Assembly: GCF_016097555.1 (NCBI RefSeq)
Contig: NC_054704.1
Location: 76,676,638-76,740,637, forward strand
Reading direction: 5' to 3'
Length of the DNA: 64,000 bases
From: Gigantopelta aegis
Taxonomy: Eukaryota; Mollusca; Gastropoda; Neomphalida; Peltospiridae
The notes under the pieces are model-generated. The model was not told where the DNA came from and did no database searches. It saw nothing but the letters and a program-made list of their open reading frames with translations. Both the position numbers and the translations under genes were made by a program. Shown here piece after piece: positions 21,101 to 28,683 of this stretch (the first letter of the stretch is position 1; every line of letters starts with the position of its first letter).

Positions 21101-24026
21101 TATTAGTCTAATGAAGATATGTTACTATTAGTCTAATGAAGATTTACCTTCATTTCTCCTCAAATGTAAGTCCTTGATCTATAAAATTTTGTTTAAAGTT
21201 GCATCCATGAATTTTCATCTTCGTCCATGTTAAACACCACGACTGGTATATCAAAGACCGTGGTATGTGCTATGATATCTGTGTGATGGTGCGTATAAAA
21301 AATCCCTTGCCACTAATGGAAAAATGTGGCGGGTGTCCTTTCTAAAACTATATGTGGAAATTATCATGTTTGACATTCAGTAGCGGATGATTGATAGATC
21401 AATGTGTTCTAGTGGTGTCGATAAACAAAACGTTCACATTATTATTATTTTTTTTCTTTAGATGCAAGTAGATTAATCAAGAATTTTGTTTTAGAAAATT
21501 AATATGTTAATTTGTATATTTTTTTTATCATGCACCAAGATGAACATCCATAGGTCAACTATGAATGACAGCAAATCAGTTTATAATAGGCAAGTAGAGA
21601 ATTGTTAGTTTTATGTGTGTTTGTAATATTTTACAACAGTATGTTGGCTGAGAAACTGAACATGACCCCGGACGAAGCGGAGCGGTGGATTGTTAATCTT
21701 ATTAGGAATGCTCGTCTTGACGCAAAAATCGACTCGAAGCTGGTTTGTATTTTATTCTCTAACATTTTTAAGAGTTAATAAATTAATTAATTTCAATCAT
21801 CAGTCACATAAATGACTATTTCTCGTTCCACCCAGTGCACCATGACTGGTATATCAAAGGCCGTGGTATGTGCTATCCTGTCTGTGGGATGGTGCATTCA
21901 AAAGATCCCTTGCTGCTAATCGAAAAGAGTAGCCCATGAAGTGGCGACAGTGGGTTTCCTCTCTTAATATCTGTGTGGTCTGACCATATGTCCGACGCCT
22001 TATAACCATAAATAAAATGTTTTGAGTGCATCGTTAAATAAAACATTTCCTTCCTTCCTTCCAGTCACATAAACAGTGTTATAATACAATATTTCAATGA
22101 AAAACCCCCAGAAAGATTATGTCTTGTTTGCTTTCCAGCTTTTGAGTTGCATTTAGAGTGAATTTGATCTAGAGGGAGACAATTTCAATAACTAGTACAT
22201 ATATACACCTGTATTTTGTTTAGAGAGTTATCTCCCTTATAATGATGTTTGCTACAAATCTGTAATTAAATACTGTTCATCAATCTCAGCAAAATGTCAT
22301 GTTATTTCCCACAGCTTTAAGTGATTACAATCTGCCCTTCTAGGTCATTATTTTTCTCCAGCTTCATGGTCTGTTATTCCACCACCCACCACCCAGCTTT
22401 GGTGATTAATATTTACCCTTCAAGATCAAGTTATTTTCCCTCTTGATTATGATTAATATTTTTCTTTCAGGGTCATGTTGTGATGGGAGCCCAGGCTGTG
22501 TCTCCGTATCAGCAAGTTATAGAGAAGACAAAAAACCTCGCTTTTCGCTCACAGATTTTAGCAGGAAATATAGAGAAGAAACTAGGCATTAAGCACCAAG
22601 ATGTAAGTATTTATGCTTAACATTATAGTAATGATTTGTGAATATTTTTAGTCCGTTACTCAATCTAATTAAAATTAGCTCCACTATTACATGTGGATCT
22701 AACACCATCCAGTTGAAGCTCATGTCCACCAATCAAAACCTTACTTGCAGAATCCTGCCAGTGATTTAAAAATAATTTGAAAACATTCCGAATTATCCTG
22801 AGGGTATACGACATGTTTCGTGTGAATTACGAATGCCTTAAAACATGTTTTATTTTATAAAATAAATAATTTGTAATGTAAAACTGAAGACCGATTTAAA
22901 AAAAAATTTTTTATAAATAAATAAATAATTTTTAATGTAAAATTGAAGACTGATAACCCACCCCGTACGTATTGGTATGGTTCGCTGTACTGCCACTAAA
23001 ATAGACTCGCCCGATATTTTTAGAATTTGTATGCTCCCAAATAACATTATAAAAGGCGAAGTGTGATTGGTCAATATTTAAATTATTATTTACAGACGAA
23101 ATGTTACCTGGACATTGGGGACTACGCAGTGTTGTTAGCAATCCGATTAAAATTAGTTCTACTGGTCTAAATAAGGCATTCGTAATTCACATGAAACATA
23201 CCGTATACCCTCAGGATAATTCGGAATGTTTTCAAATTATTTTTAAATCACTGGCAGGATTCTTCAAGTAAGGTTTTGATTGTTGGACATGAGCTTCAAC
23301 TGGCTGGTGTTAGATCCACATGTAATAGTGGAGCTAATTTTAATTAGATTGTCCGTTACTGGTCCCACCGAAGGTGACTATAAGTTTTGCCTCCATCGTC
23401 CTGTCCGTCTGTCACAGTTTTTCAGAATTGTTGTTTTACAATTTCTCAAGATATTGAGCTGACATTTTGCGTATAGGCTTAGTATGTACAGTTACAGATC
23501 CAGTTTGATTTTCATAATGATTTACCCATTATTTTTACAGAAGTATGGACCTTGAACTTAGTTAAAGCAGAAATGTGTTGGGTCGGGTAGGGGTTATGTA
23601 TTGCTTTACTCTCAGAATGCTTAATTATCATAGTATCATGACTTGAGAAAAACAGGATTATGCCTGATAATTTGGTCAAAATTGAATTAATAGACAGAAT
23701 AACCAAATTCAGTTTTCATTCACTGTTTCCAAAGCATAACTCCCAAATTATTCAAGATAATTTCCCAAAGCTTTGTTCACACGTCAGTTTAGTGGTCTAG
23801 TAATGTCTTTTGTTATTTGGATGTTCTCATTTTCAATATTATTTGTTTGGCGATAAAGGCTTTGTTAGATGGAAACTTTAACAATGGAAGCGAACTGAGA
23901 ACTGTAAAACTTTATTCTATGTACATTATTTTCATTCTCATCCATTTGATTTTAATAGTCAATTTGTTTTTAATGTTCACAAAATATATTTCTCTTTTTC
24001 AGAACCAGTGGGGAATACAAGAGTAA
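3018..24026 (+). CDS. EIF3E: eIF3e / INT6, translation initiation factor 3 subunit E (13 coding exons)
   Basis: Join of 3018-3107, 11537-11654, 12709-12826, 13362-13404, 14650-14754, 15580-15705, 16412-16536, 17920-18040, 18482-18583, 20476-20585, 21640-21742, 22471-22602 and 24003-24026: 1317 nt, 438 residues plus TAA, in frame throughout, with GT-AG at every intron. The protein is a scaffold subunit of the cytoplasmic eIF3 complex, which recruits the 40S ribosome and mRNA. The N-terminal eIF3e domain starts [20 protein letters not shown] (exons 1-4). The middle contains [20 protein letters not shown] and [20 protein letters not shown]. The PCI domain lies about residues 220-400, with [40 protein letters not shown] and [20 protein letters not shown]. 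Human eIF3e is 445 residues; from memory this one is slightly shorter in a basic stretch in exon 8 and at the C-terminus. The start ATG has A at -3 and G at +4. All introns are open to repeats but no exon is damaged, so the gene looks functional. Confidence 0.97.
3332..3491. mobile_element. Hairpin (foldback) element in eIF3e intron 1
   Basis: About 70-bp arms are nearly perfect inverted copies (GTGATGTGTGAAAACCATAT on the left; ATATGGTTTTCACACATCAC on the right) around a loop of about 13 bp. The outer ends read ATTTCATGG and CCATGAAAT. It starts 225 bp after exon 1, so the pre-mRNA could form a long hairpin here. Confidence 0.85.
3926..5315. mobile_element. Inner TIR element in intron 1, layer 2
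   Basis: Left end CCGTATATCTTCGCCTATAA with GTCGACTTATAA motifs; right end CGACTTACAGGCGAAGATAT, the inverse. Multiple CGACTTATA subterminal motifs lie at both ends. No transposase is recognised. A minus-strand frame at 4622-4837 has no family I can name. A SINE interrupts it at 4078-4479. Confidence 0.75.
4078..4479 (+). mobile_element. SINE, head H2 with tail T2, flanked by TSD TTGAAGTATGC (layer 3)
   Basis: Complete H2 head (GGTACTGGGTTCGGATCCCA), shared body, T2-like tail (AATCAATGTGCTCTAGCGGC) and terminal T run. The direct repeat TTGAAGTATGC occurs at 4067-4077 and 4480-4490. This is the only clear H2/T2 combination in the window. Confidence 0.95.
5456..6056. other. Intron 1 sequence, nothing recognised
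   Basis: AT-rich. A short palindrome lies near 5785-5822 (TATTTTCACTGTAGC with its inverse); otherwise unremarkable. Confidence 0.5.
6057..8520. repeat. Intronic segmental duplication, copy 1
   Basis: Starts TTCTTGCTGGGTGAAAATTA and ends AAATGGAGCAGCGAGAACAC, both shared with copy 2 at 8942-10042. It has two extra blocks: a TTAA MITE (6388-6758) and about 1 kb between roughly 6920 and 7955. No gene is seen in it. Confidence 0.8.
6388..6758. mobile_element. TTAA MITE, AGGGACAGACCCTAG family
   Basis: TIRs AGGGACAGACCCTAGTTTTT and AAAAACTAGGGTATGTCCCT. TTAA precedes the left end; the right flank is GTAA, one change from TTAA. It is non-coding. It lies in duplication copy 1 and is absent from the matching point of copy 2, so it probably inserted after the duplication. 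Confidence 0.85.
8598..8811 (+). repeat. Left arm of a long inverted repeat in intron 1
   Basis: Begins TTAAGGGAGTGAAATTCACG and contains ATTCAACCTCATTTAAAGAT. Its inverse lies at 10743-11006, about 1.9 kb away. Duplication copy 2 lies between the arms. Confidence 0.8.
8942..10042. repeat. Intronic segmental duplication, copy 2
   Basis: Homologous to copy 1 over both ends and several internal blocks, for example TATATTATTTGG, ACATACAAATGGATAC and GCTCGTTTCCTTTGAT. It lacks the MITE and the 1-kb block of copy 1 and has an 18-base G run near 9003. Confidence 0.8.
9941..9990. repeat. 20-bp tandem repeat, 2.5 copies
   Basis: Unit GGAGGGCGGAGAACGTGAAA occurs twice exactly, followed by a partial third unit. 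The longer purine-rich strand around it is open on both strands but shows no protein similarity. Confidence 0.9.
10743..11006 (-). repeat. Right arm of the long inverted repeat in intron 1
   Basis: Contains ATCTTTAAATGAGGTTGAAT and ends ATTTCACTCCCTTAA, the inverse of the left arm with scattered changes and one insertion of about 40 bp. Confidence 0.8.
11007..11536. other. End of intron 1, nothing recognised
   Basis: Ordinary AT-rich intron sequence leading into the exon 2 acceptor. Confidence 0.5.
11537..11654 (+). CDS. EIF3E: eIF3e coding exon 2
   Basis: The acceptor is TTTATTTCAG. It encodes [20 protein letters not shown] and onward to SVPE. The donor is GAAA|GTATGT, phase 1. A GT microsatellite and a foldback element begin within 30 bp of the donor. 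Confidence 0.95.
11680..12255. mobile_element. Foldback element filling half of intron 2
   Basis: The two halves are inverted copies of about 250-270 bp: left end GTAGCTAAAGTCTGAACCAC, right end GTTTGGACTTTAGGCTAC. Internal matches include GGACAAAAAGCATGTA and its inverse TACATGCTTTTTGTCC. The loop is near 11935-11985. No clear target duplication. It begins 25 bp after the exon 2 donor. Confidence 0.9.
12709..12826 (+). CDS. EIF3E: eIF3e coding exon 3
   Basis: The acceptor is ATGTTTGTAG. It encodes [20 protein letters not shown] and onward to VARQIQSS. The donor is CACG|GTACGT, phase 2. Confidence 0.95.
13362..13404 (+). CDS. EIF3E: eIF3e coding exon 4 (43 nt)
   Basis: A very short exon encoding [15 protein letters not shown]. 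The acceptor is TAATTTTCAG and the donor is GGT|GTAAGT. The conserved DGR-LFD motif of the eIF3e N-terminal domain confirms it. Confidence 0.95.
13752..13968 (+). mobile_element. SINE with tail T2, 5'-truncated, in intron 4
   Basis: Body (GGTATGTGCTATCCTG) and T2 tail (AGAAATCAATGTGCTTTAGA then GGTGTCGTTAAACAAAAC) are clear although diverged. The tRNA head is missing. Confidence 0.85.
13969..14649. other. Intron 4 remainder, nothing recognised
   Basis: AT-rich sequence without recognisable repeats or RNA structures. Confidence 0.5.
14650..14754 (+). CDS. EIF3E: eIF3e coding exon 5
   Basis: Encodes [20 protein letters not shown] and onward to YFVRVL. The acceptor is TTTTAACAG and the donor is TTG|GTCAGT, phase 0. 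Confidence 0.95.
15097..15579 (+). repeat. Tandem repeats derived from the intron 5/exon 6 junction
   Basis: Three decayed units of about 105-140 bp precede the real junction. Each has TAATAGATGG, then a TATAATTTGGTTAAT-like intron end, then a stretch resembling the start of exon 6 (for example AAAAACTTTCTGAATTCACT at 15294-15313 versus AAGAACTTTCTGAATGCACT in the exon). Only the middle unit keeps an AG at the acceptor position (15286-15287). A short SINE fragment sits in the last repeat. Confidence 0.8.
15448..15517 (-). mobile_element. 70-bp SINE tail (T1) with TSD TTAATAGATGG
   Basis: Only the T1 tail is present, ending at ...TATATGGCGTCAGA. The direct repeat TTAATAGATGG is at 15437-15447 and 15518-15528, so this is an independent, extremely 5'-truncated insertion, not a deletion remnant. 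Confidence 0.92.
15580..15705 (+). CDS. EIF3E: eIF3e coding exon 6
   Basis: Encodes [20 protein letters not shown] and onward to LKDIIDSN. The acceptor is TTAATTTCAG and the donor is AAT|GTGAGT. About the first 40 nt, together with the adjoining intron end, recur as decayed tandem copies just upstream (15097-15447). Confidence 0.95.
15975..16066 (+). mobile_element. SINE body fragment in intron 6
   Basis: A decayed body only (CAGTGCCCCACGACT, GGTATGTGCTGTC, then TAATCTCTTGCTCCT). Confidence 0.6.
16412..16536 (+). CDS. EIF3E: eIF3e coding exon 7
   Basis: Encodes [20 protein letters not shown] and onward to [10 protein letters not shown]. The acceptor is TTTTCCATAG and the donor is GCT|GTGAGT, phase 2. 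Confidence 0.95.
16537..17058. other. First part of intron 7, nothing recognised
   Basis: AT-rich; open frames here are long only because of base composition and show no recognisable protein. Confidence 0.5.
17059..17450 (+). mobile_element. SINE, head H2 with tail T1, full length, TSD CATACATCC
   Basis: Complete element: CGGCCTCGGTGGCGTAGTGG head, box B GGATTCGGATCCC, H2-specific segment, shared body, T1 tail and CTTT repeat. CATACATCC occurs at 17050-17058 and 17451-17459. Confidence 0.95.
17541..17826 (-). mobile_element. SINE, head H1 with tail T2, in intron 7
   Basis: Minus strand: head with TAGCCCAGTGG, slightly deleted around box B, body GTGCATATAAAAGATTCCTT, and a T2 tail. Confidence 0.88.
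17920..18040 (+). CDS. EIF3E: eIF3e coding exon 8
   Basis: Encodes [20 protein letters not shown] and onward to [11 protein letters not shown], the start of the PCI region. The basic stretch reads [10 protein letters not shown]. The acceptor is ATCTTTCAG and the donor is CAG|GTCAGG, phase 0. Confidence 0.95.
18041..18481. other. Intron 8, nothing recognised
   Basis: The shortest intron (441 bp); AT-rich, no repeat. No convincing box C/D or H/ACA RNA. Confidence 0.5.
18482..18583 (+). CDS. EIF3E: eIF3e coding exon 9
   Basis: Encodes [20 protein letters not shown] and onward to KKLRECET. The acceptor is CTTCCTTAG and the donor is ACG|GTAAGT. This is the most strongly conserved part of the protein. 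Confidence 0.95.
18602..18697. repeat. Degenerate GTGAGTNNGTATG minisatellite, left part
   Basis: Imperfect repeats of GTGAGT/GTATGTGA begin just after the exon 9 donor (GTAAGT). The array continues at 19925-20220, split by the 18698-19924 element. Confidence 0.8.
18698..19924. mobile_element. Non-autonomous DNA transposon in intron 9
   Basis: Short TIRs CAGAGCTGCCAAC and GTTGGCAGTTCTG. Both ends carry TGCTACGCT/TTGCTATGCT motifs in the same (direct) orientation. A 26-codon frame at 19654-19734 starts [20 protein letters not shown], which looks like a basic N-terminus left over from a transposon protein (unidentified). It splits a minisatellite. Confidence 0.75.
19925..20220. repeat. Degenerate GTGAGT/GTATGTGAGTAAAT minisatellite, right part
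   Basis: A longer array of imperfect 12-28 bp repeats of the type GTATGTGAGTAAATG, continuing the one at 18602. Confidence 0.85.
20476..20585 (+). CDS. EIF3E: eIF3e coding exon 10
   Basis: Encodes [20 protein letters not shown] and onward to [10 protein letters not shown]. The acceptor is TTTTTCAG and the donor is AA|GTAAGT, phase 2. PCI domain. Confidence 0.95.
20781..20990. mobile_element. 210-bp MITE in intron 10
   Basis: Terminal inverted repeats CAGCGCCCTCAA and TTGAGGGCGCTG; ATTTAT is shared by the flanks. The GC-rich interior has no protein. Confidence 0.75.
21222..21433 (+). mobile_element. SINE with tail T2, 5'-truncated, in intron 10
   Basis: Starts in the body (CACCACGACTGGTATATCAA) and runs to GTGGTGTCGATAAACAAAAC; the core GTCGTTAAA has one change. 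Confidence 0.85.
21640..21742 (+). CDS. EIF3E: eIF3e coding exon 11
   Basis: Encodes [20 protein letters not shown] and onward to LDAKIDSKL, the winged-helix end of the PCI domain. The acceptor is TTACAACAG and the donor is CTG|GTTTGT, phase 0. Confidence 0.95.
21813..22061 (+). mobile_element. SINE with tail T1, 5'-truncated, TSD CAGTCACATAAA
   Basis: Begins at TTCTCGTTCCACCCAGTG just after the tRNA head, with a complete body, T1 tail and CCTT repeat. The 12-bp duplication is at 21801-21812 and 22062-22073. Confidence 0.95.
22062..22470. other. Intron 11 remainder
   Basis: Two short, loosely similar stretches (GTGATTACAATCTGCCCTTC near 22321 and GTGATTAATATTTACCCTTC near 22401) are followed by the exon 12 acceptor. 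Nothing else is recognised. Confidence 0.4.
22471..22602 (+). CDS. EIF3E: eIF3e coding exon 12
   Basis: Encodes [20 protein letters not shown] and onward to KKLGIKHQD. The acceptor is TTTCTTTCAG and the donor is GAT|GTAAGT, phase 0. Confidence 0.95.
22661..23351. mobile_element. Long-TIR element in intron 12 with 9-bp TSD (MULE-like)
   Basis: The arms are inverted copies of about 180 bp (22661-22840 and 23172-23351): outer ends CAATCTAATTAAAATTAGCT and AGCTAATTTTAATTAGATTG, inner ends GAATGCCTTA and TAAGGCATTC. The direct repeat TCCGTTACT lies at 22652-22660 and 23352-23360. Long TIRs plus a 9-bp duplication are the usual signature of Mutator-like elements. No transposase; a second partial end motif lies near 23140. 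Confidence 0.88.
23361..24002. other. Intron 12 remainder
   Basis: AT-rich; nothing recognised before the terminal exon. Confidence 0.5.
24003..24026 (+). CDS. EIF3E: eIF3e terminal coding exon 13
   Basis: Encodes NQWGIQE and stop TAA. The acceptor is TCTCTTTTTCAG. The short acidic C-terminus with a conserved Trp corresponds to the end of animal eIF3e, but is shorter than I recall for the human protein. Confidence 0.9.
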   Translation, partial: NQWGIQE

Positions 24027-24195
24027 TCAAACCAGTTTTAATCTGTTAATCTATTGAACATTTCATTGAAAGTGACATTTAAACAAAAAAAATTGTGCTG
24101 CATTTTGTGATCAGTACATCAAAGAACTATAGAAGCTTTTTACACTCTCTCTTCCCTCGACATCTAGGAAATGAGACGATGATCCTGTGTATTTT

Positions 24196-24201
24196 AATAA
24201 A
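24196..24201 (+). promoter_or_regulatory. EIF3E: Candidate eIF3e polyadenylation signal AATAAA
   Basis: AATAAA lies 170 bp after the stop codon, followed by a T/GT-rich stretch (TGTGTTTATTGTTTG) suited to a downstream element. That implies a 3' UTR of about 190-210 nt. A SINE begins at about 24244, just after the predicted cleavage site. Confidence 0.7.
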
Positions 24202-24243
24202 TATACACATACCTTTCATGTGTTTATTGTTTGTTGATAAACA

Positions 24244-24541
24244 GGAAAGAAGGAAGGAAATGTTTTATTTAACGACACACTGAACACAGTTTATTTACAG
24301 TTATATGGTGTCAAACATATGGTTAAGGACCACACAGATATAGAGGGGAAACCCACTGTCGCCACTTCATGGGCTACTGTTTTTGATTAGCAGCAAGGGA
24401 TCTTTTATATGCACCATCCCACAAACAGGATAGTACATACCATGGCCTTTGTTACACCAGCTGTGGAGCACTGGCAGGAATGAGAAATAGCCCAATGGGG
24501 CCACTGACGGGATCGACTTCATCAAGCGAGCACTTTACCAT
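24244..24541 (-). mobile_element. SINE, partial head H1 with tail T1, abutting a transposase
   Basis: Minus strand: H1 head lacking much of box B, body and T1 tail. Its 5' end at about 24541 joins the truncated Tc1-like coding region, so the minus-strand reading frame runs through both. Confidence 0.85.
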
Positions 24542-25264
24542 AAAGACAAGTGCATGGTTGTCAAAATGAGGAACGACAACTCTGTCCAAGATGGTATCCT
24601 GGTATATCTGGCCATTGAGTGTTCCGGGTACAGTCACCATATCCAATTTACAGTCAAAGGAGATGCACCCCCAGACCATAACTGAACCTCCACCAAAGGG
24701 AACCTCTTCCAGAATGTTCCGCTGGTCGTAGGCCGTGCCTCTGGATATCCATATTCGAGTTCGACCATCCGTTGTGTGGAGCAGGAACCGACTTTCATCT
24801 GACCAATGTACTCTTCTCCAGGTCCTTAGATTCCAGTGGGCTCTTGCGGCGCACCACCTCAGACGCTCTTGTTTGTGATGTTGAGTGAGTAGAGGACGTC
24901 TGACTGGTCTCCGAGCTCTCAACCCAGCAGCATTCAACCTCCTCCTCACAGTGGACGTGGACACTCTGTTGTGTGTTCTCCATTGACTTCTTAGCACTCT
25001 GCTGTTGGTCAATGGGGATCGTCTTGAAAGTCGTACTACGACTCGGTCTTCACGTGCATCAGTCTTCCTCGGTCGTCCAGATCTTACCTTATCTTTAACA
25101 TCATGAGTTTGAGCGTATTTTTGAATCAAACGACTGATGACAGTGTGGTTAATATTCATTTGTCTGCCAATCTCTCTGCATGACATACCCGTGTTATGCA
25201 TACCAATAATCTGCCATTTTGTGGCAGCAGCCAACCTTCGTCTTGCCATAGTGTTTACAAACAA
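24539..25264 (-). pseudogene. Truncated Tc1-like transposase
   Basis: About 242 residues of a Tc1/mariner-superfamily DDE transposase. Order: N-terminal helix-turn-helix (AAATKWQIIGMHNTGMSCRE, residues about 12-50), GRPRKT hinge (63-68), second DNA-binding half (STSTVRRRLNAAGL), first catalytic Asp in VHWSDESRF (Asp 156) and GGGSVMVWGCIS (191-202). The frame stops resembling transposase after HALVFM (242), just where the second catalytic Asp is expected. It then runs into SINE sequence. Without the rest of the catalytic domain it cannot be active. Full-length Tc1 transposases are about 340 residues. The start could also be the second Met (MARRR). Confidence 0.93.
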
Positions 25265-25530
25265 AGAGAACCGTTCAAATCGCCTAAATTGTTATGTTAT
25301 GGTATAAGCCTCAAACTGCATTTCCGTAGCATGTCACTCCCTGCGTCTGTTTGTGCATGGCACGGATTTCACCTGACATGTATGCTAGTATGCACGTGCT
25401 TTCACACTTGTAATACAACCGGTTAGCATAAACAAAAGGCATATGGCAGACTGGTCATGTCAATATATTTTTATTTACTATTGATGTGGGTGGTGCTTAA
25501 CTTTTGCGCAGGTGTTTTGGCTTAAAGCAA
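25265..25530 (-). mobile_element. Probable 5' flank/terminal region of the Tc1-like element
   Basis: This stretch upstream of the transposase start likely holds the element's 5' UTR and terminal repeat (for example GTGGTGCTTAACTTTTGCGC near 25491-25510). The opposite terminus is missing, so the boundary is not proven. Confidence 0.4.
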
Positions 25531-25729
25531 AATACTAAGTATTTATGTTAAAACTGGAATTATAATTTGTTTACAGCATGATATTATCTAAATGTCTTTT
25601 CTTTTCACGCTTTTACAGACTCCCGCAATTATATTATATAACCATGCATGTTAAAAAAATACAATAAAATAGGAGAGGATTACGGTTAAGTGCTTTTGCT
25701 ACACCTTAATGACCATGTCATTTCACAAA

Positions 25730-25840
25730 GGTGGCGCGTTCAGAAGGCCGAGCGCTCGCGAACAATGTGAATGTTACCACCATACATCTTCTATCGTATC
25801 ACATTCATCTACCGTTAGGCGCAAGAAACAGTCTAGTGAT
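25730..25840 (+). repeat. Dispersed repeat, copy 1 (GCCGAGCGCTCGCGAACAAT)
   Basis: About 110 bp shared with 56587-56690: GTTCAGAAGGCCGAGCGCTC, then CTTCTATC, CACATTCATCT, and GGCGCAAGAAA. Not identified. It is followed by a TCTG/CT microsatellite. Confidence 0.75.
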
Positions 25841-25865
25841 CCACCACTATCTGTCTGTCTGTTTC

Positions 25866-25896
<31 letters not shown>

Positions 25897-26640
25897 GATG
25901 GTTGCAAGCTGGTCAAACTTGAAGCAGTCGATGATATTTCTTATTTTACACTGTCCAGTAGTGGACAGATTTATGAAAGCTTGTGTGTATGTTGTAAGTG
26001 CACGTATTTAGATCGTCATAACATTTCAGCCAATGGTCAATATTTCATGTAGGCCAATAGATCGTTAAATACTGTTACATAGATTCATGAAAGCTTGTAT
26101 GTAATAATGTAAGTGCTCTTGATATGGATTGTCATAAACAGCGCAGATTTGAATTTTTTTTTCGTGTCTATACAGATTCATTCCATCAAGCTTCATTCCA
26201 CCAAGCTTCATTCCATCAAGCTGTAAAGTAAAGCAAATAAAGAGATACATTTAAAAAAAAGTCTTGAGTTTTTGTCTCGTCTTTACGAAGTAAAAAAGGC
26301 CAGAGAGCGTCAACTTTGGCGTTGAAGTTTTATGGTTTTTAAGTTCTAGATCAATGAAACTTGGTTTGTAGTTGTTCATCACATTGCACCGAAGATATTT
26401 TATGGTAGGCGAAACATTTAATTCTGCCGAATGTTCGTTTGACAAATATGTAAATATTTTGGGTATACTTTGGGTGGTGACTGGGAAAATAGCAGTTTGA
26501 AAGTCATAAGTAGGCCTACACTATTACATTTTTCCTATGAATTGAAATTAAAATACAGTGTATCGATAATTAAATAAAACAATCATAATCATTATATACT
26601 AGTATACGTTAAGATTTAAAAGCAATAATAAAGTATATAT
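25841..26640. other. Intergenic
   Basis: Contains a CTGT/CT microsatellite (25853-25896) and a threefold CATTCCATCAAGCTT-type 16-bp repeat (26170-26221). No gene recognised. Confidence 0.5.
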
Positions 26641-26773
26641 ATATATATGTGTATGTGTGTGTGTTTTATATAGGGACGGGACGGGACGTACCTAGTGGTA
26701 AATAGATCGAATACTTCTATCATTATATATTTTTTATTCAGTGGACTAAGTAGCCTAAGTGGTACAACCAGTA

Positions 26774-27117
26774 TAGGGCCTCCACGAGTCAAAATATTGG
26801 ACTCTAGTACTGGAGGATCAAACACGACCCGGACCCGAATTCCCGCCACTTACTAGATGATAATGAGACCGCATTATGCATCTTAATTCCAGCGCTGAAC
26901 ATAGATGCCAGATCATACCATTGTATTGCATTCTACATATTCAACTTCTGTTTTTCCTCCATGTCTCATTGCCCTATAATGTAACCAGCGGCAAGGGTAT
27001 GGCAAAATGACGTAAAAATATAATTAAATGAGAGTGCTCTTCCTTGCACTGTGAACGGACTCGACTCTTGCTGAACTCGGCCCGTGCCCGAGTACTCGAG
27101 TACTCGTGGAGACCCTA
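26774..27117. mobile_element. hAT-like MITE, 8-bp TSD AACCAGTA
   Basis: The ends are inverted: TAGGGCCTCCACGAGTC and GTACTCGTGGAGACCCTA. AACCAGTA occurs at 26766-26773 and 27118-27125. An 8-bp duplication with TAGGG ends fits the hAT superfamily. 344 bp, non-coding. Confidence 0.88.
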
Positions 27118-27231
27118 AACCAGTACCCCACAACTGGAAAATTAATGTGGTGTCGTTAACAAGCTTAAACTGTCTTTACTTGGGTTATCAGAAATACATT
27201 TTATAGACAGGTATACAGTGTGGCCGTGATA

Positions 27232-27363
27232 CACTGGCGTAGCTAGGATTTTTTATTATTGGGGGACCCACAGGGACATTGTTTATGAATCATGTTATAG
27301 AGCGACATGAATATAACGTGATGGGGGAAAAGAGGTGTGATTGTGGTTGCTACGCCAACTGTG
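27232..27363. mobile_element. Short MITE with CACTGGCGTAGC end
   Basis: Left CACTGGCGTAGC, right GCTACGCCAACTGTG (inverted with a 3-bp difference); 132 bp. No clear target duplication. Confidence 0.6.
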
Positions 27364-27402
27364 CCTTTGTAACAGTTCAATCGTAATAATGATTTTTGAA
27401 AG

Positions 27403-27524
27403 AAAGGAAAGGAAATGTTTTATTTAACGACGCACTCAACACATTTTATTTAAGGTTATATGGCGTCAGACATATAGTTATGGACCACACAGATATATAT
27501 ATACATATACATATACATATATAT

Positions 27525-27617
<93 letters not shown>

Positions 27618-27831
27618 ACCCGTTGTCGCCACTTCATGAGCTACTCTTTTCGATTAGCAGCAAGGGATCTTTTATATGCACCATCCGACAGACAGGGTAG
27701 TACATACCACGGCTTTTGATATGCCAGTCGTGGTGCACTGGTTGGAACGAGAAATAGCCCAATGGGCCCACCAACAGGGATCGATCCCAGACCGACCGCG
27801 CATCGAGCGAGCGCTTTACTACTGGGCTACG
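27403..27831 (-). mobile_element. SINE, head H1 with tail T1, swollen by an internal (GA)n
   Basis: A complete H1/T1 element flanked by GATTTTTGAAAG (27391-27402 and 27832-27843). The GATATTGAGAGAGGAAAC segment of the normal body has expanded into (TA)n(CATATA)n and about 88 bp of GA (27527-27615). Confidence 0.95.
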
Positions 27832-27843
27832 GATTTTTGAAAG

Positions 27844-28679
27844 AGGAAAAAATGGAAAGAAAGAGATAAACTCAAACACCCACAGCATAACTAGGTTTTC
27901 GTCTGAAAATCGTTCACTCTAGTTTGGCACTCGCTTATACAAGGAACAGTACATCATTTTCTGATTTCCGCCATTTCCCTCAGATCTATGAACTGGCTTT
28001 GATTTAAGCGCAACATCTGAAGGTGCCGATGTTGTGTTTTATGAGCTGCAATTGTCAGCCGGCGAGTAGAGGCGCTTTGTACACGGTTTGCGGTTCTTAA
28101 CGACTTTTATATGTCCCCCTTTCAGCGTACGCCAAGGATCATTATACGTTATCTATGTTCAGCGTGAGTTTCTCTCTTTTTATTGCACCACGAGCTACAG
28201 CGGTAGCCAGACGTCCGAAACTCCATCCCACAGGGTTTAATCCGTCCAGAATAGACTGTCGATTCAACAGAGAACACATTCGTTCTGCTTATACTTTTAT
28301 TCTTCTAGTATTTGGGTCATATATAACAATACAATATTCAGTACAATACAATATTCAGTGAATTAAAACAAATATCTTTTTGTGAGATTTTTTTTTTTTA
28401 CTCCATCTCTCCGTTTTATTTTAGTTACTTAAAGTCTAGACTGAAATAGAATGTGTTTGAACATAATAAAGATTTGTAAAGTTTGCGTTAAAGCCATAAA
28501 ACAGGTCATAATTGTTTTCTTCTGAATTTCAAATGCTAATGTTTTGAGTATGAGTGCAACAGGTTGTATACAGGAAAAAACCTACAAAAAACCCAAAAAA
28601 AACCAACCTCTGTGAATCAAAAAGAAAGAAAAGTATTTGTATGTTATGTTTCTGTTTTTTTTTCTTCTGGTTTAATGTT
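27844..28679. other. Intergenic, nothing recognised
   Basis: No gene or repeat recognised apart from a short CAATATTCAGT duplication near 28332. Confidence 0.5.
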
Positions 28680-28683
28680 TTAA

